NCBI RefSeq assembly: GCF_000308295.2
Contig: NZ_HG326652.1
Location: 583,601-647,600 of the forward strand
DNA: 64,000 nucleotides
Direction: 5' to 3'
Origin: Afipia birgiae 34632
GTDB taxonomy: Bacteria > Pseudomonadota > Alphaproteobacteria > Rhizobiales > Xanthobacteraceae
Positions 12,983 through 24,485 of this stretch are shown piece by piece; the first letter of the stretch is position 1, and every line of letters begins with the position of its first letter. The notes beneath the pieces are model-generated. The model was not told where the DNA came from. It made no database searches and was given only the letters and a program-made list of their open reading frames with translations. The position numbers and the translations under genes were made by a program.

Positions 12983-13677
12983 GCGCGAGTGATTTGCGCG
13001 GAAATCCTCATAAGCAATTGAAATACAACAAGTTTACTAAAGATTTGGCTGCGCGGGCCTGCCCATGAGGCACCCATGTCGGTGTGCCCGCCCCACACCG
13101 CGCGTTCGGAGGTTCCCCGTCTGACCGGATCAGCAGCCTGTGGAATCCGCAGAATCGGCGCTGCGCGGATTCGCAGGGTCTGTCATAAACAACCCGTTCG
13201 GGCTTTCGCCGAGAGTGCAAGAAGTGGCTCTGCCGCTTGCGCTTTTGCAATGTCGTTTAGCCTTGACTTGGGTGTGCATGGCTTATAAAACCCGGCCACT
13301 TCACGACAGGCGGTGAGCTTCTCTTACGTCGGAACGGACCACCATTTCAGCCCCACGGGATGATTTGGCACCAACCTCGACGAACGTCGCTCAAACGCTG
13401 TCGGCACTAGCCAGGCAATGCCAGGACAATATTTGGTCTTAAGAGCAGTAGCTCCTGAGATCAGTCTCGGATGCATGATCTCGGTGAGCCGAACAGGCGA
13501 GCTGCGGTCCTCTGTGGCGTCAAGCGCTTTCCGTTCAGAAATGAATGGTTGGCGTGATTTCGTTTTGCGCGATCAAACGCGCGGTGCGAAGTTGATGGGT
13601 CGGCGTGAAGCGAGTGGGGCGGTGGCCCCGAACGAATTTGCGGAGCCGATAAGGTTTCGCGCGAACAAGGGTGAACG
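12983..13677. other. Long leader region before the str operon
   Basis: These 695 bases lack a supported gene. The candidate promoter at 13263-13289 sits in the middle, leaving a leader of roughly 380 bases before rpsL. The leader contains small inverted repeats (for example around 13440-13490, GAGATCAGTCTCGGATGCATGATCTC). A long leader ahead of a ribosomal-protein operon fits post-transcriptional control, but I recognise no named leader motif. Confidence 0.5.
13263..13289 (+). promoter_or_regulatory. Candidate sigma-70 promoter of the str operon
   Basis: TTGACT at 13263-13268 and TATAAA at 13284-13289 are separated by 15 bases (16 if the -35 is taken as TTGAC). The boxes are close to consensus and the spacing slightly short. 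It is the best promoter-like sequence upstream of rpsL, and the block downstream carries a score of essential genes. Confidence 0.55.
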
Positions 13678-14049
13678 ATGCCGACGATCAACCAGCTGAT
13701 CGCGAATCCGCGCGAAGCGCAGAAGTCGCGCAAGAAGGTGCCAGCGCTGCAGCAGTCGCCGCAGAAACGTGGCGTTTGCACGCGCGTCTATACGACGACC
13801 CCGAAGAAGCCGAACTCTGCGCTTCGTAAGGTCGCCAAGGTGCGTCTGACCAACGGCTTCGAGGTCATCGGCTACATTCCGGGTGAAGGCCACAACCTTC
13901 AGGAGCACTCGGTGGTCATGATCCGCGGCGGCCGCGTCAAGGATTTGCCCGGCGTTCGTTACCACATTCTCCGCGGCGTCCTCGATACGCAGGGCGTCAA
14001 GAACCGCAAGCAGCGCCGTTCGAAGTACGGCGCGAAGCGTCCGAAGTAA
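13678..14049 (+). CDS. rpsL: 30S ribosomal protein S12
   Basis: The protein has 123 residues, normal for S12 of the decoding centre. The conserved loop [13 protein letters not shown] spans residues 39-51, and [13 protein letters not shown] holds Lys88 and Asp89. Lys43 and Lys88, the usual sites of streptomycin-resistance changes, are wild type, so sensitivity at this locus is expected. The ATG follows AAGGGTGAACG. The gene opens the str operon and is 15 bases from rpsG. Confidence 0.99.
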   Translation: MPTINQLIANPREAQKSRKKVPALQQSPQKRGVCTRVYTTTPKKPNSALRKVAKVRLTNGFEVIGYIPGEGHNLQEHSVVMIRGGRVKDLPGVRYHILRGVLDTQGVKNRKQRRSKYGAKRPK

Positions 14050-14061
14050 TCGGGGATCTGA

Positions 14062-14535
<474 letters not shown>

Positions 14536-14568
14536 CGGCGAAACGAACGGAAATTAAGGACAGCTCCT

Positions 14569-16641
14569 ATGCCCCGCCTTCATGCCATTGAGGATTACCG
14601 TAATTTCGGTATCATGGCGCACATCGACGCCGGTAAAACGACGACGACCGAGCGCATCCTCTATTATACCGGCAAGAGCCACAAAATCGGCGAAGTGCAC
14701 GAAGGTGCCGCGACGATGGACTGGATGACGCAGGAGCAGGAGCGGGGCATTACCATTACGTCGGCCGCTACGACCGCGTTCTGGAACGGCAAGCGTCTGA
14801 ACATCATCGACACCCCCGGCCACGTCGACTTCACCATTGAAGTCGAGCGTTCGCTGCGCGTGCTCGACGGCGCCGTTTGCGTTCTCGACTCCAACCAGGG
14901 CGTCGAGCCGCAGACCGAGACCGTCTGGCGTCAGGGCGACAAGTATCGCGTTCCGCGCATCGTCTTCGCCAACAAGATGGATAAGACCGGCGCTGACTTC
15001 TACAAGTGCCTGCAGGACATCATCGATCGTCTCGGTGCTAAGCCGATCGCGATTCAGTTGCCGATCGGTTCCGAGAATAACTTCAAGGGCATGATCGACC
15101 TCGTTCGCATGGAGGCCCTGGTCTACAATCAGGACTCTCTGGGTTCGATGTACGACGTTGAGGCAATTCCTGCGGACCTCGCCGACAAGGCGAAGGAATA
15201 TCGCGAGAAGCTGGTCGAAGCCGCCGTCGAGCTCGACGACGATGCCATGGCTGCCTATCTCGACGGCAATGAGCCGGACGAGGCGACCCTGAAGCGCTTG
15301 ATCCGTAAGGCAGTGCTCACCGGTGCTTTCTATCCGGTTCTCTGCGGTACCGCGTTCAAGAACAAGGGTGTTCAGCCGCTGCTCGACGCAGTTGTTGCTT
15401 ACCTGCCGTCGCCGCTCGACGTGCCTGCGATCAAGGGCACCGATGAGGACGGCAACGAGGTCGTGCGCAAGGCTGACGACAAGGAGCCGCTGGCTCTGCT
15501 CGCGTTCAAGATCATGGACGATCCGTTCGTCGGCACCATCACTTTCTGCCGCATCTATTCGGGCGTTCTCGTCAGCGGCACCGGCGTCATCAATTCGACC
15601 CGCGACAAGAAAGAACGCATCGGCCGCATGCTGTTGATGCATGCGAACAACCGCGAAGACATCAAGGAAGCCTACGCTGGCGATATCGTCGCGCTAGCTG
15701 GCCTCAAGGAAGCTCGCACCGGCGACACGCTGTGCGATTCCGACCATCCGGTCATCCTTGAAAAGATGGAATTCCCGGAGCCGGTCATCGAAATCGCGAT
15801 CGAGCCGAAGTCGAAGGCCGATCAGGAAAAGCTGGGCGTCGCTCTGGCGAAGCTAGCGAACGAAGATCCTTCGTTCCGCGTGTCGACCGACCACGAGTCC
15901 GGCCAGACCATCCTGAAGGGCATGGGCGAACTCCATCTCGACATCAAGGTCGATATTCTCCGCCGCACCTACAAGGTCGACGCCAACATTGGCGCGCCGC
16001 AGGTGGCGTTCCGCGAGAAGATCACCAAGAAGGCCGAGGTCAAGTACACCCACAAGAAGCAGACCGGCGGTACCGGTCAGTTCGCTGAAGTGTCGATCGT
16101 GGTCGAGCCGAACGAGCCGGGTGCTGGCTATGAATTCGAATCGAAGATCGTCGGCGGTGCTGTTCCGAAGGAATACATCCCGGGTGTCGAAAAGGGCCTC
16201 AACAGCGTGATGGGGTCGGGCGTCGTCGCCGGCTTCCCGGTGGTTGACGTCAAGGTTTCGCTCGTGGACGGCAAGTATCACGACGTCGACTCGTCGGCGC
16301 TCGCCTTCGAAATCGCGGCGCGCGCTGCGTTCCGTGAAGCGCTTCAGAAGGGCAAGTCGGTCCTCCTCGAGCCGATCATGAAGGTCGAGGTGGTGACGCC
16401 TGAGGATTACACCGGTTCGGTGATCGGCGATCTCAACTCCCGCCGCGGCCAGATCCAGGGTCAGGACATGCGCGGCAACGCCAACGTCGTCAACGCGATG
16501 GTGCCGCTGATGAACATGTTCGGTTACGTGAACAACCTGCGCTCGATGAGCCAGGGCCGCGCGACCTTCACGATGCAATTCGATCACTACGCTGAAGCGC
16601 CGGCCAACGTGTCGGCAGAAGTCCAGAAGAAGTTTGCTTGA
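14569..16641 (+). CDS. fusA: Elongation factor G
   Basis: The protein has 690 residues and is the translocation GTPase of translation. The G domain shows [19 protein letters not shown] (P-loop, residues 17-35), the switch region [18 protein letters not shown] (G3) and NKMDKTGAD (G4). The remaining domains II-V are complete in length. AAGGAC precedes the ATG. It lies between rpsG and tuf, the standard str operon order. No second fusA-like copy is in the window. Confidence 0.99.
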   Translation: MPRLHAIEDYRNFGIMAHIDAGKTTTTERILYYTGKSHKIGEVHEGAATMDWMTQEQERGITITSAATTAFWNGKRLNIIDTPGHVDFTIEVERSLRVLDGAVCVLDSNQGVEPQTETVWRQGDKYRVPRIVFANKMDKTGADFYKCLQDIIDRLGAKPIAIQLPIGSENNFKGMIDLVRMEALVYNQDSLGSMYDVEAIPADLADKAKEYREKLVEAAVELDDDAMAAYLDGNEPDEATLKRLIRKAVLTGAFYPVLCGTAFKNKGVQPLLDAVVAYLPSPLDVPAIKGTDEDGNEVVRKADDKEPLALLAFKIMDDPFVGTITFCRIYSGVLVSGTGVINSTRDKKERIGRMLLMHANNREDIKEAYAGDIVALAGLKEARTGDTLCDSDHPVILEKMEFPEPVIEIAIEPKSKADQEKLGVALAKLANEDPSFRVSTDHESGQTILKGMGELHLDIKVDILRRTYKVDANIGAPQVAFREKITKKAEVKYTHKKQTGGTGQFAEVSIVVEPNEPGAGYEFESKIVGGAVPKEYIPGVEKGLNSVMGSGVVAGFPVVDVKVSLVDGKYHDVDSSALAFEIAARAAFREALQKGKSVLLEPIMKVEVVTPEDYTGSVIGDLNSRRGQIQGQDMRGNANVVNAMVPLMNMFGYVNNLRSMSQGRATFTMQFDHYAEAPANVSAEVQKKFA

Positions 16642-16678
16642 TTTCTTTGACGCAAGTCAAAGTTGAACGGAGAACGTC

Positions 16679-17869
16679 ATGGCTAAAGCTAAATTTGAAC
16701 GTAACAAACCGCACTGTAACATCGGCACCATCGGTCACGTCGACCATGGCAAGACATCGCTGACCGCAGCGATCACCAAGATTCTGGCTGAAACGGGCGG
16801 TGCAACGTTCACGGCATACGACCAGATCGACAAGGCGCCTGAAGAAAAGGCGCGCGGCATCACCATCTCGACCGCTCACGTCGAGTACGAGACCGCGAAC
16901 CGCCACTACGCGCACGTCGACTGCCCCGGCCACGCCGACTACGTGAAGAACATGATCACCGGCGCTGCGCAGATGGACGGTGCGATCCTCGTCGTGTCCG
17001 CTGCTGACGGCCCGATGCCGCAGACCCGCGAGCACATCCTGCTCGCCCGTCAGGTCGGCGTTCCTGCGATCGTCGTGTTCCTGAACAAGTGCGACATGGT
17101 CGACGATCCGGAATTGCTCGAACTGGTCGAGATGGAAGTTCGCGAACTGCTCTCGAAGTACAACTTCCCGGGCGACGATATTCCGATCATCCGCGGCTCG
17201 GCGCTCGCAGCGCTCGAGAACAAGGATCCGGCACTCGGCCACGACGCCGTTCTGGCGCTCATGAAGGCCGTCGACGAAAACATTCCGCAGCCGGCGCGTC
17301 CGATTGACCAGCCGTTCCTGATGCCGGTCGAAGACGTGTTCTCGATCTCGGGCCGTGGCACCGTCGTCACCGGCCGTGTCGAGCGCGGTATCATCAAGGT
17401 TGGCGAAGAAATCGAAATCGTCGGTCTGAAGGACACCCAGAAGACCATCGTTACCGGCGTTGAAATGTTCCGCAAGCTGCTCGATCAGGGCCAGGCTGGC
17501 GACAACATCGGTGCGCTGCTTCGCGGCACCAAGCGCGAGGAAGTCGAGCGCGGCCAGATTCTCTGCAAGCCGGGTTCGGTCAAGCCGCACACCAAGTTCA
17601 AGGCTGAGGCATACATCCTCACCAAGGAAGAGGGTGGCCGTCACACGCCGTTCTTCACCAACTACCGTCCGCAGTTCTACTTCCGCACGACCGACGTGAC
17701 CGGCGTCGTTCACCTGCCGGAAGGCACCGAAATGGTGATGCCGGGCGACAACATTGCGATGGAAGTGCACCTGATCGTGCCGATCGCGATGGAAGAGAAG
17801 CTTCGCTTCGCGATCCGTGAAGGCGGCCGCACCGTTGGTTCGGGCGTCGTCTCCAGCATCATCGAGTAA
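16679..17869 (+). CDS. tuf: Elongation factor Tu
   Basis: The protein has 396 residues and delivers aminoacyl-tRNA to the ribosome as a GTP complex. [11 protein letters not shown] (P-loop, residues 19-29), [12 protein letters not shown] (G3) and NKCDMVDD (G4) are intact, and the length is exact for EF-Tu. GGAG lies about seven bases before ATG. Only this copy occurs in the window; a second tuf elsewhere is common in proteobacteria but cannot be judged here. Confidence 0.99.
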   Translation: MAKAKFERNKPHCNIGTIGHVDHGKTSLTAAITKILAETGGATFTAYDQIDKAPEEKARGITISTAHVEYETANRHYAHVDCPGHADYVKNMITGAAQMDGAILVVSAADGPMPQTREHILLARQVGVPAIVVFLNKCDMVDDPELLELVEMEVRELLSKYNFPGDDIPIIRGSALAALENKDPALGHDAVLALMKAVDENIPQPARPIDQPFLMPVEDVFSISGRGTVVTGRVERGIIKVGEEIEIVGLKDTQKTIVTGVEMFRKLLDQGQAGDNIGALLRGTKREEVERGQILCKPGSVKPHTKFKAEAYILTKEEGGRHTPFFTNYRPQFYFRTTDVTGVVHLPEGTEMVMPGDNIAMEVHLIVPIAMEEKLRFAIREGGRTVGSGVVSSIIE

Positions 17870-17884
17870 CAAACGATCCGTCGC

Positions 17885-17908
17885 ATGCCCGGTCGGAAGA
17901 CCGGGCAT
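17885..17908. other. Hairpin between tuf and rpsJ
   Basis: A perfect 10-bp stem ATGCCCGGTC / GACCGGGCAT has loop GGAA (a GNRA tetraloop) and no T-run. It marks the str/S10 boundary. It may be an RNA-processing or partial termination site rather than a true terminator, because no strong promoter is evident before rpsJ. Confidence 0.6.
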
Positions 17909-17979
17909 TCACGACCCTCTGAATAAAAAACGTGGATGGCCGGGCTGACCGGTCGTGACGGACAAGAAAGACAGCGGCA

Positions 17980-18288
17980 ATGAACGGCCAGAATATTCGC
18001 ATTCGTCTCAAGGCGTTCGACCATCGGATTCTCGATACGTCGACCCGCGAGATCGTGAACACGGCAAAACGCACCGGTGCACAGGTTCGCGGACCCATTC
18101 CGCTTCCGACGCGCATCGAGAAGTTCACCGTCAACCGTTCGCCGCACGTCGACAAGAAGAGCCGCGAGCAGTTCGAGATGCGCACTCACAAGCGCCTTCT
18201 CGATATCGTCGATCCGACCCCCCAGACCGTGGACGCGCTGATGAAGCTCGACCTGGCCGCAGGTGTCGACGTCGAGATCAAGCTGTAA
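17980..18288 (+). CDS. rpsJ: 30S ribosomal protein S10 (NusE)
   Basis: The protein has 102 residues, the usual S10 length. It works in the 30S head and, as NusE, in transcription antitermination with NusB and NusG. The start [19 protein letters not shown] and the loop [27 protein letters not shown], split over residues about 37-63, are diagnostic. It is the first gene of the S10 operon, 110 bases after tuf. Its Shine-Dalgarno sequence is weak, with only AAGAAAG within reach. Confidence 0.98.
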
Positions 18289-18339
18289 GAATTTTTGTTA
18301 AGTTCGCAGATCGCGGACAGAAAGACAGGAAGCACGCCG

Positions 18340-19065
18340 ATGCGCTCCGGAGTGATCGCACAAAAGGTCGGGATGACGCGGGTCTTTACGGAGACCGGTG
18401 AACATATCCCTGTGACTGTGCTCAAGTTGGGCAATTGCCAGGTTGTTGGCCATCGCACCACTGACAAGAACGGTTATGTCGCTTTGCAGCTCGGTTCGGG
18501 CTCGCGCAAAAGCGTCTATCTGCCGAAGGCTGAGCGCGGCCAGTTCGCCGTCGCCAAGGTCGAGCCAAAGCGCAAGGTCGCGGAATTCCGCGTCTCGGAA
18601 GACTCGCTGATCCCGGTCGGCGCGGAAATCCAGGCGGACCATTTCGTTGTCGGCCAGTTCGTCGACGTGACGGGCACCTCGGTCGGTAAGGGCTTCGCCG
18701 GCGGCATGAAGCGCTGGAATTTCGGCGGCTTGCGCGCAACCCACGGCGTCTCGGTCTCGCACCGTTCGATCGGTTCGACCGGCGGCCGTCAGGATCCCGG
18801 CAAGACCTTCAAGAACAAGAAGATGCCCGGCCACATGGGCGTCGATCGGATCACCACGCTGAACCTGCGCGTCGTCCAGACGGACGTGGCGCGCGGACTT
18901 CTGCTCATCGAAGGTGCCGTTCCCGGCTCCAAGGGCGGATGGATCACCGTGCGCGATGCCGTGAAGAAAGCATTGCCGAAGGATGCGCCGAAGCCCGGCA
19001 AGTTCAAGCTGGCTGGCGGAACCGACGCTGCTCCTGAAGCGGCTCCGGCAGAGGAGGGTGCGTGA
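18340..19065 (+). CDS. rplC: 50S ribosomal protein L3
   Basis: The protein has 241 residues from ATG 18340. An in-frame codon 15 codons earlier is not used, because AGGA at 18327-18330 fits the internal ATG and homologues begin [16 protein letters not shown]. The long loop that reaches the peptidyl transferase centre is present ([37 protein letters not shown]). The C-terminal 20 residues are an Ala/Glu-rich tail beyond the conserved core. Its TGA overlaps the rplD start by one base. Confidence 0.97.
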   Translation: MRSGVIAQKVGMTRVFTETGEHIPVTVLKLGNCQVVGHRTTDKNGYVALQLGSGSRKSVYLPKAERGQFAVAKVEPKRKVAEFRVSEDSLIPVGAEIQADHFVVGQFVDVTGTSVGKGFAGGMKRWNFGGLRATHGVSVSHRSIGSTGGRQDPGKTFKNKKMPGHMGVDRITTLNLRVVQTDVARGLLLIEGAVPGSKGGWITVRDAVKKALPKDAPKPGKFKLAGGTDAAPEAAPAEEGA

Positions 19066-19685
19066 TGGAATTGAAGGTCACAACCCTGGAAGGTAAGTCG
19101 GCTGGCTCCGTTCAGCTGTCGGACGAGATCTTCGGTCTTGAGCCGCGCAAGGATCTGATCCAGCGCGTCGTCAACTGGCAGCTCGCCAAGCGTCAGGCCG
19201 GCACCCACAAGACCAAGGGCCGCGCTGAAGTCTGGCGCACCGGCAAGAAGATGTACAAGCAGAAGGGCACCGGCGGTGCTCGTCACGGTTCGGCTCGCGT
19301 TCCGCAGTTCCGCGGCGGTGGCCGTGCGTTCGGTCCGGTCGTTCGCTCCCATGCGCACGATCTGCCGAAGAAGGTTCGCGCGCTCGGTCTGCGGCACGCC
19401 CTGTCGGCGAAGGCCAAGGACGGCGGTCTCATCGTGATCGAGAACGCCGATCTGAAGGAAGCCAAGACCAAGGCGCTGCTCGGACACTTCTCGGGTCTGG
19501 AGATCACCAACGCGCTCATCATCGACGGCGCCGAAGTGAACACCGGTTTCGCGACTGCTGCGCGTAACATTCCGCACATCGACGTGCTGCCGGTTCAGGG
19601 CATCAACGTCTATGACATTCTGCGCCGTCAGAAACTCGTTCTGACCAAGGCCGCTCTCGATGCGTTGGAGGCGCGCTTCAAATGA
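19065..19685 (+). CDS. rplD: 50S ribosomal protein L4
   Basis: The protein has 206 residues. The extended loop that lines the exit tunnel ([20 protein letters not shown], then [19 protein letters not shown]) is present. ATG 19065 is chosen over the adjacent GTG 19062; it overlaps the rplC stop as TGATG, so coupled translation is expected. The gene's end overlaps rplW by four bases (ATGA). In E. coli L4 represses its own operon; the corresponding leader was not recognised here. Confidence 0.97.
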   Translation: MELKVTTLEGKSAGSVQLSDEIFGLEPRKDLIQRVVNWQLAKRQAGTHKTKGRAEVWRTGKKMYKQKGTGGARHGSARVPQFRGGGRAFGPVVRSHAHDLPKKVRALGLRHALSAKAKDGGLIVIENADLKEAKTKALLGHFSGLEITNALIIDGAEVNTGFATAARNIPHIDVLPVQGINVYDILRRQKLVLTKAALDALEARFK

Positions 19686-19981
19686 AGACTCAGGATGCGC
19701 GTCATTACGACATCATTGTCGCGCCGGTCGTGACCGAAAAAGCGACCGTGGCTTCCGAGCACAACAAGGTTGTGTTCAAGGTCGCGGCGAAGGCGACCAA
19801 GCCGCAGATCAAGGACGCGATTGAGAAGCTGTTCGACGTCAAGGTGAAGAGCGTCAACACGCTGGTCCGCAAGGGCAAGACGAAAGTCTTCCGCGGCCAG
19901 TTCGGTTCTCAGTCGGATACGAAGCGCGCGATCGTGACCCTCGAAGAAGGTCATCGCATCGACGTGACCACCGGACTGTAA
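19682..19981 (+). CDS. rplW: 50S ribosomal protein L23
   Basis: The protein has 99 residues, normal for L23 at the tunnel exit, where trigger factor and SRP dock. The conserved pieces are [14 protein letters not shown] near the N-terminus, [20 protein letters not shown], and [18 protein letters not shown]. The ATG lies inside the rplD stop (ATGA overlap), indicating coupling. It stands between rplD and rplB as in all S10 operons. Confidence 0.98.
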   Translation: MKTQDARHYDIIVAPVVTEKATVASEHNKVVFKVAAKATKPQIKDAIEKLFDVKVKSVNTLVRKGKTKVFRGQFGSQSDTKRAIVTLEEGHRIDVTTGL

Positions 19982-19992
19982 GGCACACGACG

Positions 19993-20829
19993 ATGGCATT
20001 GAAAACATTCAACCCCACGACGCCCGGCCAGCGCCAGCTGGTGATGGTCGATCGTTCGGCGCTGTACAAGGGCAAGCCTGTCAAGGCTTTGACCGAAGGC
20101 AAGCACTCGTCCGGCGGACGTGGCAATACCGGCCGCATCACCGTGCGTTTCCGCGGCGGTGGCCACAAGCAGACGTACCGCATCGTCGACTTCAAGCGTA
20201 AGAAGACCGACGTGCCGGCCAAGGTCGAGCGTCTCGAGTACGATCCGAACCGCACCGCGTTCATCGCGCTGATCAAGTACGCCGATGGCGAGCAGGCCTA
20301 CATCCTGGCGCCGCAGCGTCTGGCCGTTGGCGACACCGTTGTCGCCGGCAGCTACGTCGACGTGAAGCCGGGCAACGTCATGCCGCTCGGCAACATGCCG
20401 GTCGGCACCATCGTGCACAACGTCGAGCTGAAGATCGGGAAGGGCGGCCAGATCGCTCGCTCCGCGGGCACCTACGCCCAGATCGTCGGCCGCGACCATG
20501 ATTTCGTGATCCTGCGCTTGAGCTCGGGCGAACAGCGCCTGGTTCACGGCCGCTGCATCGGCACCATCGGTGCGGTGTCGAACCCGGATCACATGAACAT
20601 CTCGATCGGCAAGGCCGGTCGTAAGCGTTGGATGGGCCGTCGTCCGCATAACCGCGGCGTCGTGATGAACCCAGTCGACCATCCGCACGGCGGCGGCGAA
20701 GGCCGCACCTCGGGCGGCCGTCACCCGGTTACTCCGTGGGGCAAGCCGACCAAGGGCAAGAAGACGCGTTCTAACAAGTCGACAAACAAGTTCATTCTCA
20801 TCAGCCGCCACAAGCGGAAGAAGAAGTAA
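19993..20829 (+). CDS. rplB: 50S ribosomal protein L2
   Basis: The protein has 278 residues, full length for L2, which is needed for subunit association and peptidyl transferase activity. The C-terminal signature [18 protein letters not shown] holds the conserved functional histidine. The N-terminal [20 protein letters not shown] is typical. The Shine-Dalgarno sequence is weak (ACACGACG), as in several genes of this operon. It lies 11 bases after rplW and 12 before rpsS. Confidence 0.99.
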   Translation: MALKTFNPTTPGQRQLVMVDRSALYKGKPVKALTEGKHSSGGRGNTGRITVRFRGGGHKQTYRIVDFKRKKTDVPAKVERLEYDPNRTAFIALIKYADGEQAYILAPQRLAVGDTVVAGSYVDVKPGNVMPLGNMPVGTIVHNVELKIGKGGQIARSAGTYAQIVGRDHDFVILRLSSGEQRLVHGRCIGTIGAVSNPDHMNISIGKAGRKRWMGRRPHNRGVVMNPVDHPHGGGEGRTSGGRHPVTPWGKPTKGKKTRSNKSTNKFILISRHKRKKK

Positions 20830-20841
20830 GGATCGCCGGAC

Positions 20842-21117
20842 ATGGTTCGTTCAGTCTGGAAAGGCCCGTTCGTTGAAGGCTCTCTGCTCAAGAAGGCAGA
20901 TGCCGCGCGTTCGTCCGGCCGTCACGACGTTATCAAGATCTGGAGCCGCCGCTCGACGATCCTCCCGCAGTTCGTGGGGCTCACCTTCGGCGTCTACAAC
21001 GGTCAGAAGCATGTTCCGGTCGCAGTGAACGAGGAAATGGTCGGTCACAAGTTCGGCGAGTTCTCGCCGACGCGGACCTTCCACGGCCATTCGGGCGACA
21101 AGAAAGCCAAGAAGTAA
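20842..21117 (+). CDS. rpsS: 30S ribosomal protein S19
   Basis: The protein has 91 residues. S19 forms the tip of the 30S head and contacts S13 and the A-site tRNA. The N-terminal [20 protein letters not shown] and the motif [19 protein letters not shown] near residues 33-51 are diagnostic, as is the end [22 protein letters not shown] precedes ATG. The S10 operon order is kept. Confidence 0.99.
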   Translation: MVRSVWKGPFVEGSLLKKADAARSSGRHDVIKIWSRRSTILPQFVGLTFGVYNGQKHVPVAVNEEMVGHKFGEFSPTRTFHGHSGDKKAKK

Positions 21118-21135
21118 GGGCTTGAGGACTTAGTC

Positions 21136-21522
21136 ATGAGCAAACCAAAGCGCGAACGGGTTCTCCCGGATAACGAAGCAAAGGCGGTAGCCCGCATGCT
21201 TCGCGTCAGCCCGCAGAAGCTGAACCTTGTTGCGCAGCTGATCCGCGGCAAGAAGGCATCCTCTGCGCTCGCCGACCTGCAGTTCTCGCGCAAGCGGATC
21301 GCCGGCGACGTCAAGAAGTGTCTGGAGTCCGCGATTGCGAACGCCGAAAACAACCATGACCTCGATGTCGACGCTCTGGTCGTCGCAGAGGCGCATGTTG
21401 GCAACGGCATCGTGATGAAGCGTTTCGCACCGCGCGGCCGTGGCCGTTCGGGTCGTGTATTTAAACCGTTCTCGCAGCTGACGATCGTTGTTCGTCAGGT
21501 CGAGGCCGAGGCGAGCGCCTAA
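21136..21522 (+). CDS. rplV: 50S ribosomal protein L22
   Basis: The protein has 128 residues. L22 lines the exit tunnel through a beta-hairpin; the hairpin part [20 protein letters not shown] is conserved near residues 95-114 and is the region where macrolide-resistance changes occur in other species. The N-terminal core [20 protein letters not shown] is typical. GAGG lies upstream of ATG. It is located between rpsS and rpsC. Confidence 0.98.
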   Translation: MSKPKRERVLPDNEAKAVARMLRVSPQKLNLVAQLIRGKKASSALADLQFSRKRIAGDVKKCLESAIANAENNHDLDVDALVVAEAHVGNGIVMKRFAPRGRGRSGRVFKPFSQLTIVVRQVEAEASA

Positions 21523-21537
21523 GGGCGGGAGAAGACG

Positions 21538-22236
21538 ATGGGTCAGAAGATCAATCCAATCGGGCTGCGTCTGGGCATTAACCGGACTTGGGATTCCCGT
21601 TGGTTCGCCGGCAAGAACGAGTATGCGAAGCTCCTCCATGAGGACATCCGCATCCGCGCCATGCTGATGAAGGAACTGAAGCAGGCTGCGGTCGCGCGCA
21701 TCGTGATCGAGCGCCCGCACAAGAAGTGCCGCGTGTCGATCCACTCGGCGCGTCCGGGCGTCGTGATCGGCAAGAAGGGCGCTGACATCGACAAGCTGCG
21801 CCAGAAGGTTGCCGCGATCACCGAGTCCGATGTGGTCATCAACATCATCGAAATCCGCAAGCCGGAGCTCGATGCGACCCTGGTCGCCGAATCGATCGCT
21901 CAGCAGCTCGAGCGCCGCGTTGCGTTCCGCCGCGCCATGAAGCGCGCCGTTCAGTCGGCGATGCGTCTGGGCGCCGAGGGCATCCGCATCAACTGCTCGG
22001 GCCGTCTCGGCGGCGCGGAAATCGCCCGTATGGAATGGTACCGTGAAGGCCGCGTGCCTTTGCACACGCTGCGCGCTGACGTGGACTACGGTGTCGCCAC
22101 CGCGTTCACGACCTTCGGCACCTGCGGCGTCAAGGTCTGGATCTTCAAGGGTGAAATCCTCGAGCACGATCCGATGGCTCAGGACAAGCGCATGGCCGAA
22201 GGCGACAGCGGACGTCCGCGTCGCGATGCGGCTTGA
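21538..22236 (+). CDS. rpsC: 30S ribosomal protein S3
   Basis: The protein has 232 residues and forms part of the mRNA entry channel, with helicase function. The KH domain motif [18 protein letters not shown] is near residues 70-87, and the start [20 protein letters not shown] is diagnostic. The C-terminal end is basic and polar ([11 protein letters not shown]). GGGAG stands eight bases before the ATG. It lies between rplV and rplP. Confidence 0.99.
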   Translation: MGQKINPIGLRLGINRTWDSRWFAGKNEYAKLLHEDIRIRAMLMKELKQAAVARIVIERPHKKCRVSIHSARPGVVIGKKGADIDKLRQKVAAITESDVVINIIEIRKPELDATLVAESIAQQLERRVAFRRAMKRAVQSAMRLGAEGIRINCSGRLGGAEIARMEWYREGRVPLHTLRADVDYGVATAFTTFGTCGVKVWIFKGEILEHDPMAQDKRMAEGDSGRPRRDAA

Positions 22237-22269
22237 TTGAAATTCGAAGAAGGTTTGAGGGCGTAAGCC

Positions 22270-22683
22270 ATGATGCAACCAAAGAAGACAAAGTTCCGAA
22301 AGGCGCATAAGGGCCGTATTCACGGCGTCGCCTCGTCGGGCGCGACGTTGTCTTTCGGCCAGTTCGGCCTGAAGGCGATGGCGCCGGAGCGCATCACCGC
22401 GCGCCAGATCGAAGCCGCCCGTCGCGCGCTGACCCGTCACATGAAGCGTGCCGGCCGCGTCTGGATCCGCGTATTCCCGGATCTGCCGGTCTCGAAGAAG
22501 CCCGCCGAAGTGCGAATGGGCTCGGGCAAGGGTACGCCGGAATTGTGGGTTGCTCGCGTCAAGCCAGGCCGTCTCATTTTCGAGATCGACGGCGTGACCC
22601 AGCAGACCGCGAAGGAAGCACTGTCGCTCGCCGCCGCCAAACTTCCGATCAAGACGCGCTTCGTTGCGCGCATTGCGGAGTAA
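22270..22683 (+). CDS. rplP: 50S ribosomal protein L16
   Basis: The protein has 137 residues, full length for L16, which helps position the A-site tRNA. The start [16 protein letters not shown] and the body [20 protein letters not shown] are typical, as is the conserved [19 protein letters not shown]. It sits 33 bases after rpsC and 10 before rpmC. Confidence 0.99.
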   Translation: MMQPKKTKFRKAHKGRIHGVASSGATLSFGQFGLKAMAPERITARQIEAARRALTRHMKRAGRVWIRVFPDLPVSKKPAEVRMGSGKGTPELWVARVKPGRLIFEIDGVTQQTAKEALSLAAAKLPIKTRFVARIAE

Positions 22684-22693
22684 GGAAACGATC

Positions 22694-22906
22694 ATGGCTG
22701 ATTTGAAAGTCGAAGACATCCGCGCGATGAGCCCCGATCAGATGGACGAAGCCGTCCTCAATCTGAAGAAGGAGCGGTTCAATCTGCGCTTCCAGCGCGC
22801 CACCGGGCAGCTCGAGAACACCTCGCGCCTGCGTGAAGCTCGCCGCGATATCGCACGCATCAAGACTGTCGCAGCGCAGAAGCGCGCCGCGCAGACCAAG
22901 AAGTAA
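22694..22906 (+). CDS. rpmC: 50S ribosomal protein L29
   Basis: The protein has 70 residues from ATG 22694 (AAGGAAACG upstream); an upstream in-frame start inside rplP is not used. The two-helix protein at the tunnel exit shows the conserved [21 protein letters not shown] and [14 protein letters not shown]. Its tail is rich in Lys and Ala. It precedes rpsQ by 10 bases. Confidence 0.97.
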   Translation: MADLKVEDIRAMSPDQMDEAVLNLKKERFNLRFQRATGQLENTSRLREARRDIARIKTVAAQKRAAQTKK

Positions 22907-22916
22907 GGGGCGAAAG

Positions 22917-23162
22917 ATGCCGAAGCGTACTCTCCAGGGCGTCGTCGTCAGCGACAAGCAGGACAAGACAATTGTCGTGCGCGTCGACCGCCGCTTCACC
23001 CACCCGATCTACAAGAAGACGATCCGACGTTCGAAGAACTATCACGCGCACGACGAGAACAATCAGTTCAAGGCAGGCGACGTGGTTCGAATTGAGGAAA
23101 GCAAACCACTCTCGAAGTTGAAGCGCTGGACGGTAGTCCAGGCCGAAACAAAAACAGCTTAA
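22917..23162 (+). CDS. rpsQ: 30S ribosomal protein S17
   Basis: The protein has 81 residues. The OB-fold protein S17 binds 16S rRNA early in assembly. The start [19 protein letters not shown] is diagnostic, and [19 protein letters not shown] residues are present as [32 protein letters not shown] precedes the ATG. It overlaps nothing; the next gene, rplN, starts 38 bases on. Confidence 0.98.
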
Positions 23163-23200
23163 GCGCAACAAGCGCATCAGAAAGAGGACGAGGTGCATCA

Positions 23201-23569
23201 ATGATTCAGATGCAGACCAACCTCGACGTGGCCGATAATTCCGGCGCGCGCCGTGTCATGTGCATCAAGGTTCTTGGAGGTTCCAAGCGCCGGTACGCGA
23301 CTGTGGGTGACATCATTGTCGTTTCCATCAAGGAAGCCATCCCTCGCGGGAAGGTGAAGAAGGGCGACGTCATGAAGGCGGTCGTCGTTCGCGTTGCGAA
23401 GGATATTCGCCGCGCCGATGGTTCCGTTATCCGTTTCGACCGCAACGCGGCTGTGTTGATCAACAACCAGTCCGAGCCGGTCGGCACCCGTATCTTCGGG
23501 CCGGTGCCGCGCGAGCTTCGCGCCAAGAACCACATGAAGATCATCTCGCTTGCGCCGGAGGTGCTGTAA
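23201..23569 (+). CDS. rplN: 50S ribosomal protein L14
   Basis: The protein has 122 residues, the usual L14 length, at the subunit interface. The start [20 protein letters not shown] and the signature [20 protein letters not shown] are fully conserved. GAGG at about ten bases upstream gives a good ribosome-binding site. It begins the spc operon, but no promoter is visible in the 38-base gap after rpsQ, so the S10 and spc operons are probably one transcript. Confidence 0.99.
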
Positions 23570-23883
23570 TGGCTGCCAAGATTCGCAAGGGTGACAAGGT
23601 CATCGTACTGAACGGCCGCGACAAGGGCCGGACTGGCGAAGTGTTCGAGGTGCGTCCCACCGAGAACAAGGCGCTGGTGCGTGGCGTCAACCTGGTGAAG
23701 CGTCACCAGAAGCAGACCCAGGCGCAGGAGGGCGGCATCATCACCAAGGAGTCGCCGATCCACCTGTCGAACATTGCGCTCGTCGGCAAGGACGGCAAGC
23801 CGACCCGCGTCGGCTTCAAGATCCAGAAGGACGGCACCAAGGTGCGCATTGAGAAGCGCTCGGGAGCAGAGATCAATGGCTGA
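23569..23883 (+). CDS. rplX: 50S ribosomal protein L24
   Basis: The protein has 104 residues with an N-terminal KOW motif ([19 protein letters not shown], residues 7-25). L24 starts 50S assembly. Its ATG overlaps the rplN stop by one base (TAATG) and its ribosome-binding site GGAGG lies inside rplN. Its end overlaps rplE by eight bases. Confidence 0.98.
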   Translation: MAAKIRKGDKVIVLNGRDKGRTGEVFEVRPTENKALVRGVNLVKRHQKQTQAQEGGIITKESPIHLSNIALVGKDGKPTRVGFKIQKDGTKVRIEKRSGAEING

Positions 23884-24433
23884 GACCGCATACGTTCCGC
23901 GTCTCCGGACGCAATTCGATAAAGAGATCCGCGGCAAGCTGGTTGAGCAGTTCGGTTACACGAACGCCCTGCAGGTGCCGGTTCTCGAGAAGGTCGTGCT
24001 CAACATGGGCATCGGCGAAGCCGTCAACGACCGCAAGAAGGTCGAACTGGCTGCTGCCGATCTCGCGCTGATCGCCGGCCAGAAGCCGATCGTCACGCAT
24101 TCACGCAAGGCGATCGCGACCTTCAAGCTGCGTGAAGGCCAGGCCATCGGCGCCAAGGTGACGCTGCGCAAGTCCAAGATGTACGACTTTGTCGACCGTC
24201 TTGTGAACATCGCGCTGCCTCGCGTTCGCGACTTCCGCGGCCTCAATCCGAAGAGCTTCGACGGCATGGGCAACTACTCGCTCGGCCTCAAGGAGCATCT
24301 GGTGTTCCCGGAAATCGACTACGACAAGTCGGGCGAGACCTGGGGCATGGACATTACGATCTGCACCACCGCGACCACCGATGACGAGGCGCGTGCGTTG
24401 CTGACCGCATTCAATTTTCCGTTCCGGCAGTGA
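23876..24433 (+). CDS. rplE: 50S ribosomal protein L5
   Basis: The protein has 185 residues and contacts 5S rRNA and P-site tRNA. The start [20 protein letters not shown] is the alphaproteobacterial form. The motif [17 protein letters not shown] and the loop [20 protein letters not shown] are conserved. The ATG at 23876 lies within the last codons of rplX and is preceded by GGGAGCAGAGATCA. The longer upstream open frame is discarded. Confidence 0.98.
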   Translation: MAETAYVPRLRTQFDKEIRGKLVEQFGYTNALQVPVLEKVVLNMGIGEAVNDRKKVELAAADLALIAGQKPIVTHSRKAIATFKLREGQAIGAKVTLRKSKMYDFVDRLVNIALPRVRDFRGLNPKSFDGMGNYSLGLKEHLVFPEIDYDKSGETWGMDITICTTATTDDEARALLTAFNFPFRQ

Positions 24434-24485
24434 GACACTGAACTAGTCAGCGTCTCAAACGCGGAAAGGTATGGAGACTACTCGT

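Noticed and set aside
12983-13677. tRNA or riboswitch in the rpsL leader
   Set aside because: No cloverleaf or known aptamer core could be found by reading; only short inverted repeats.
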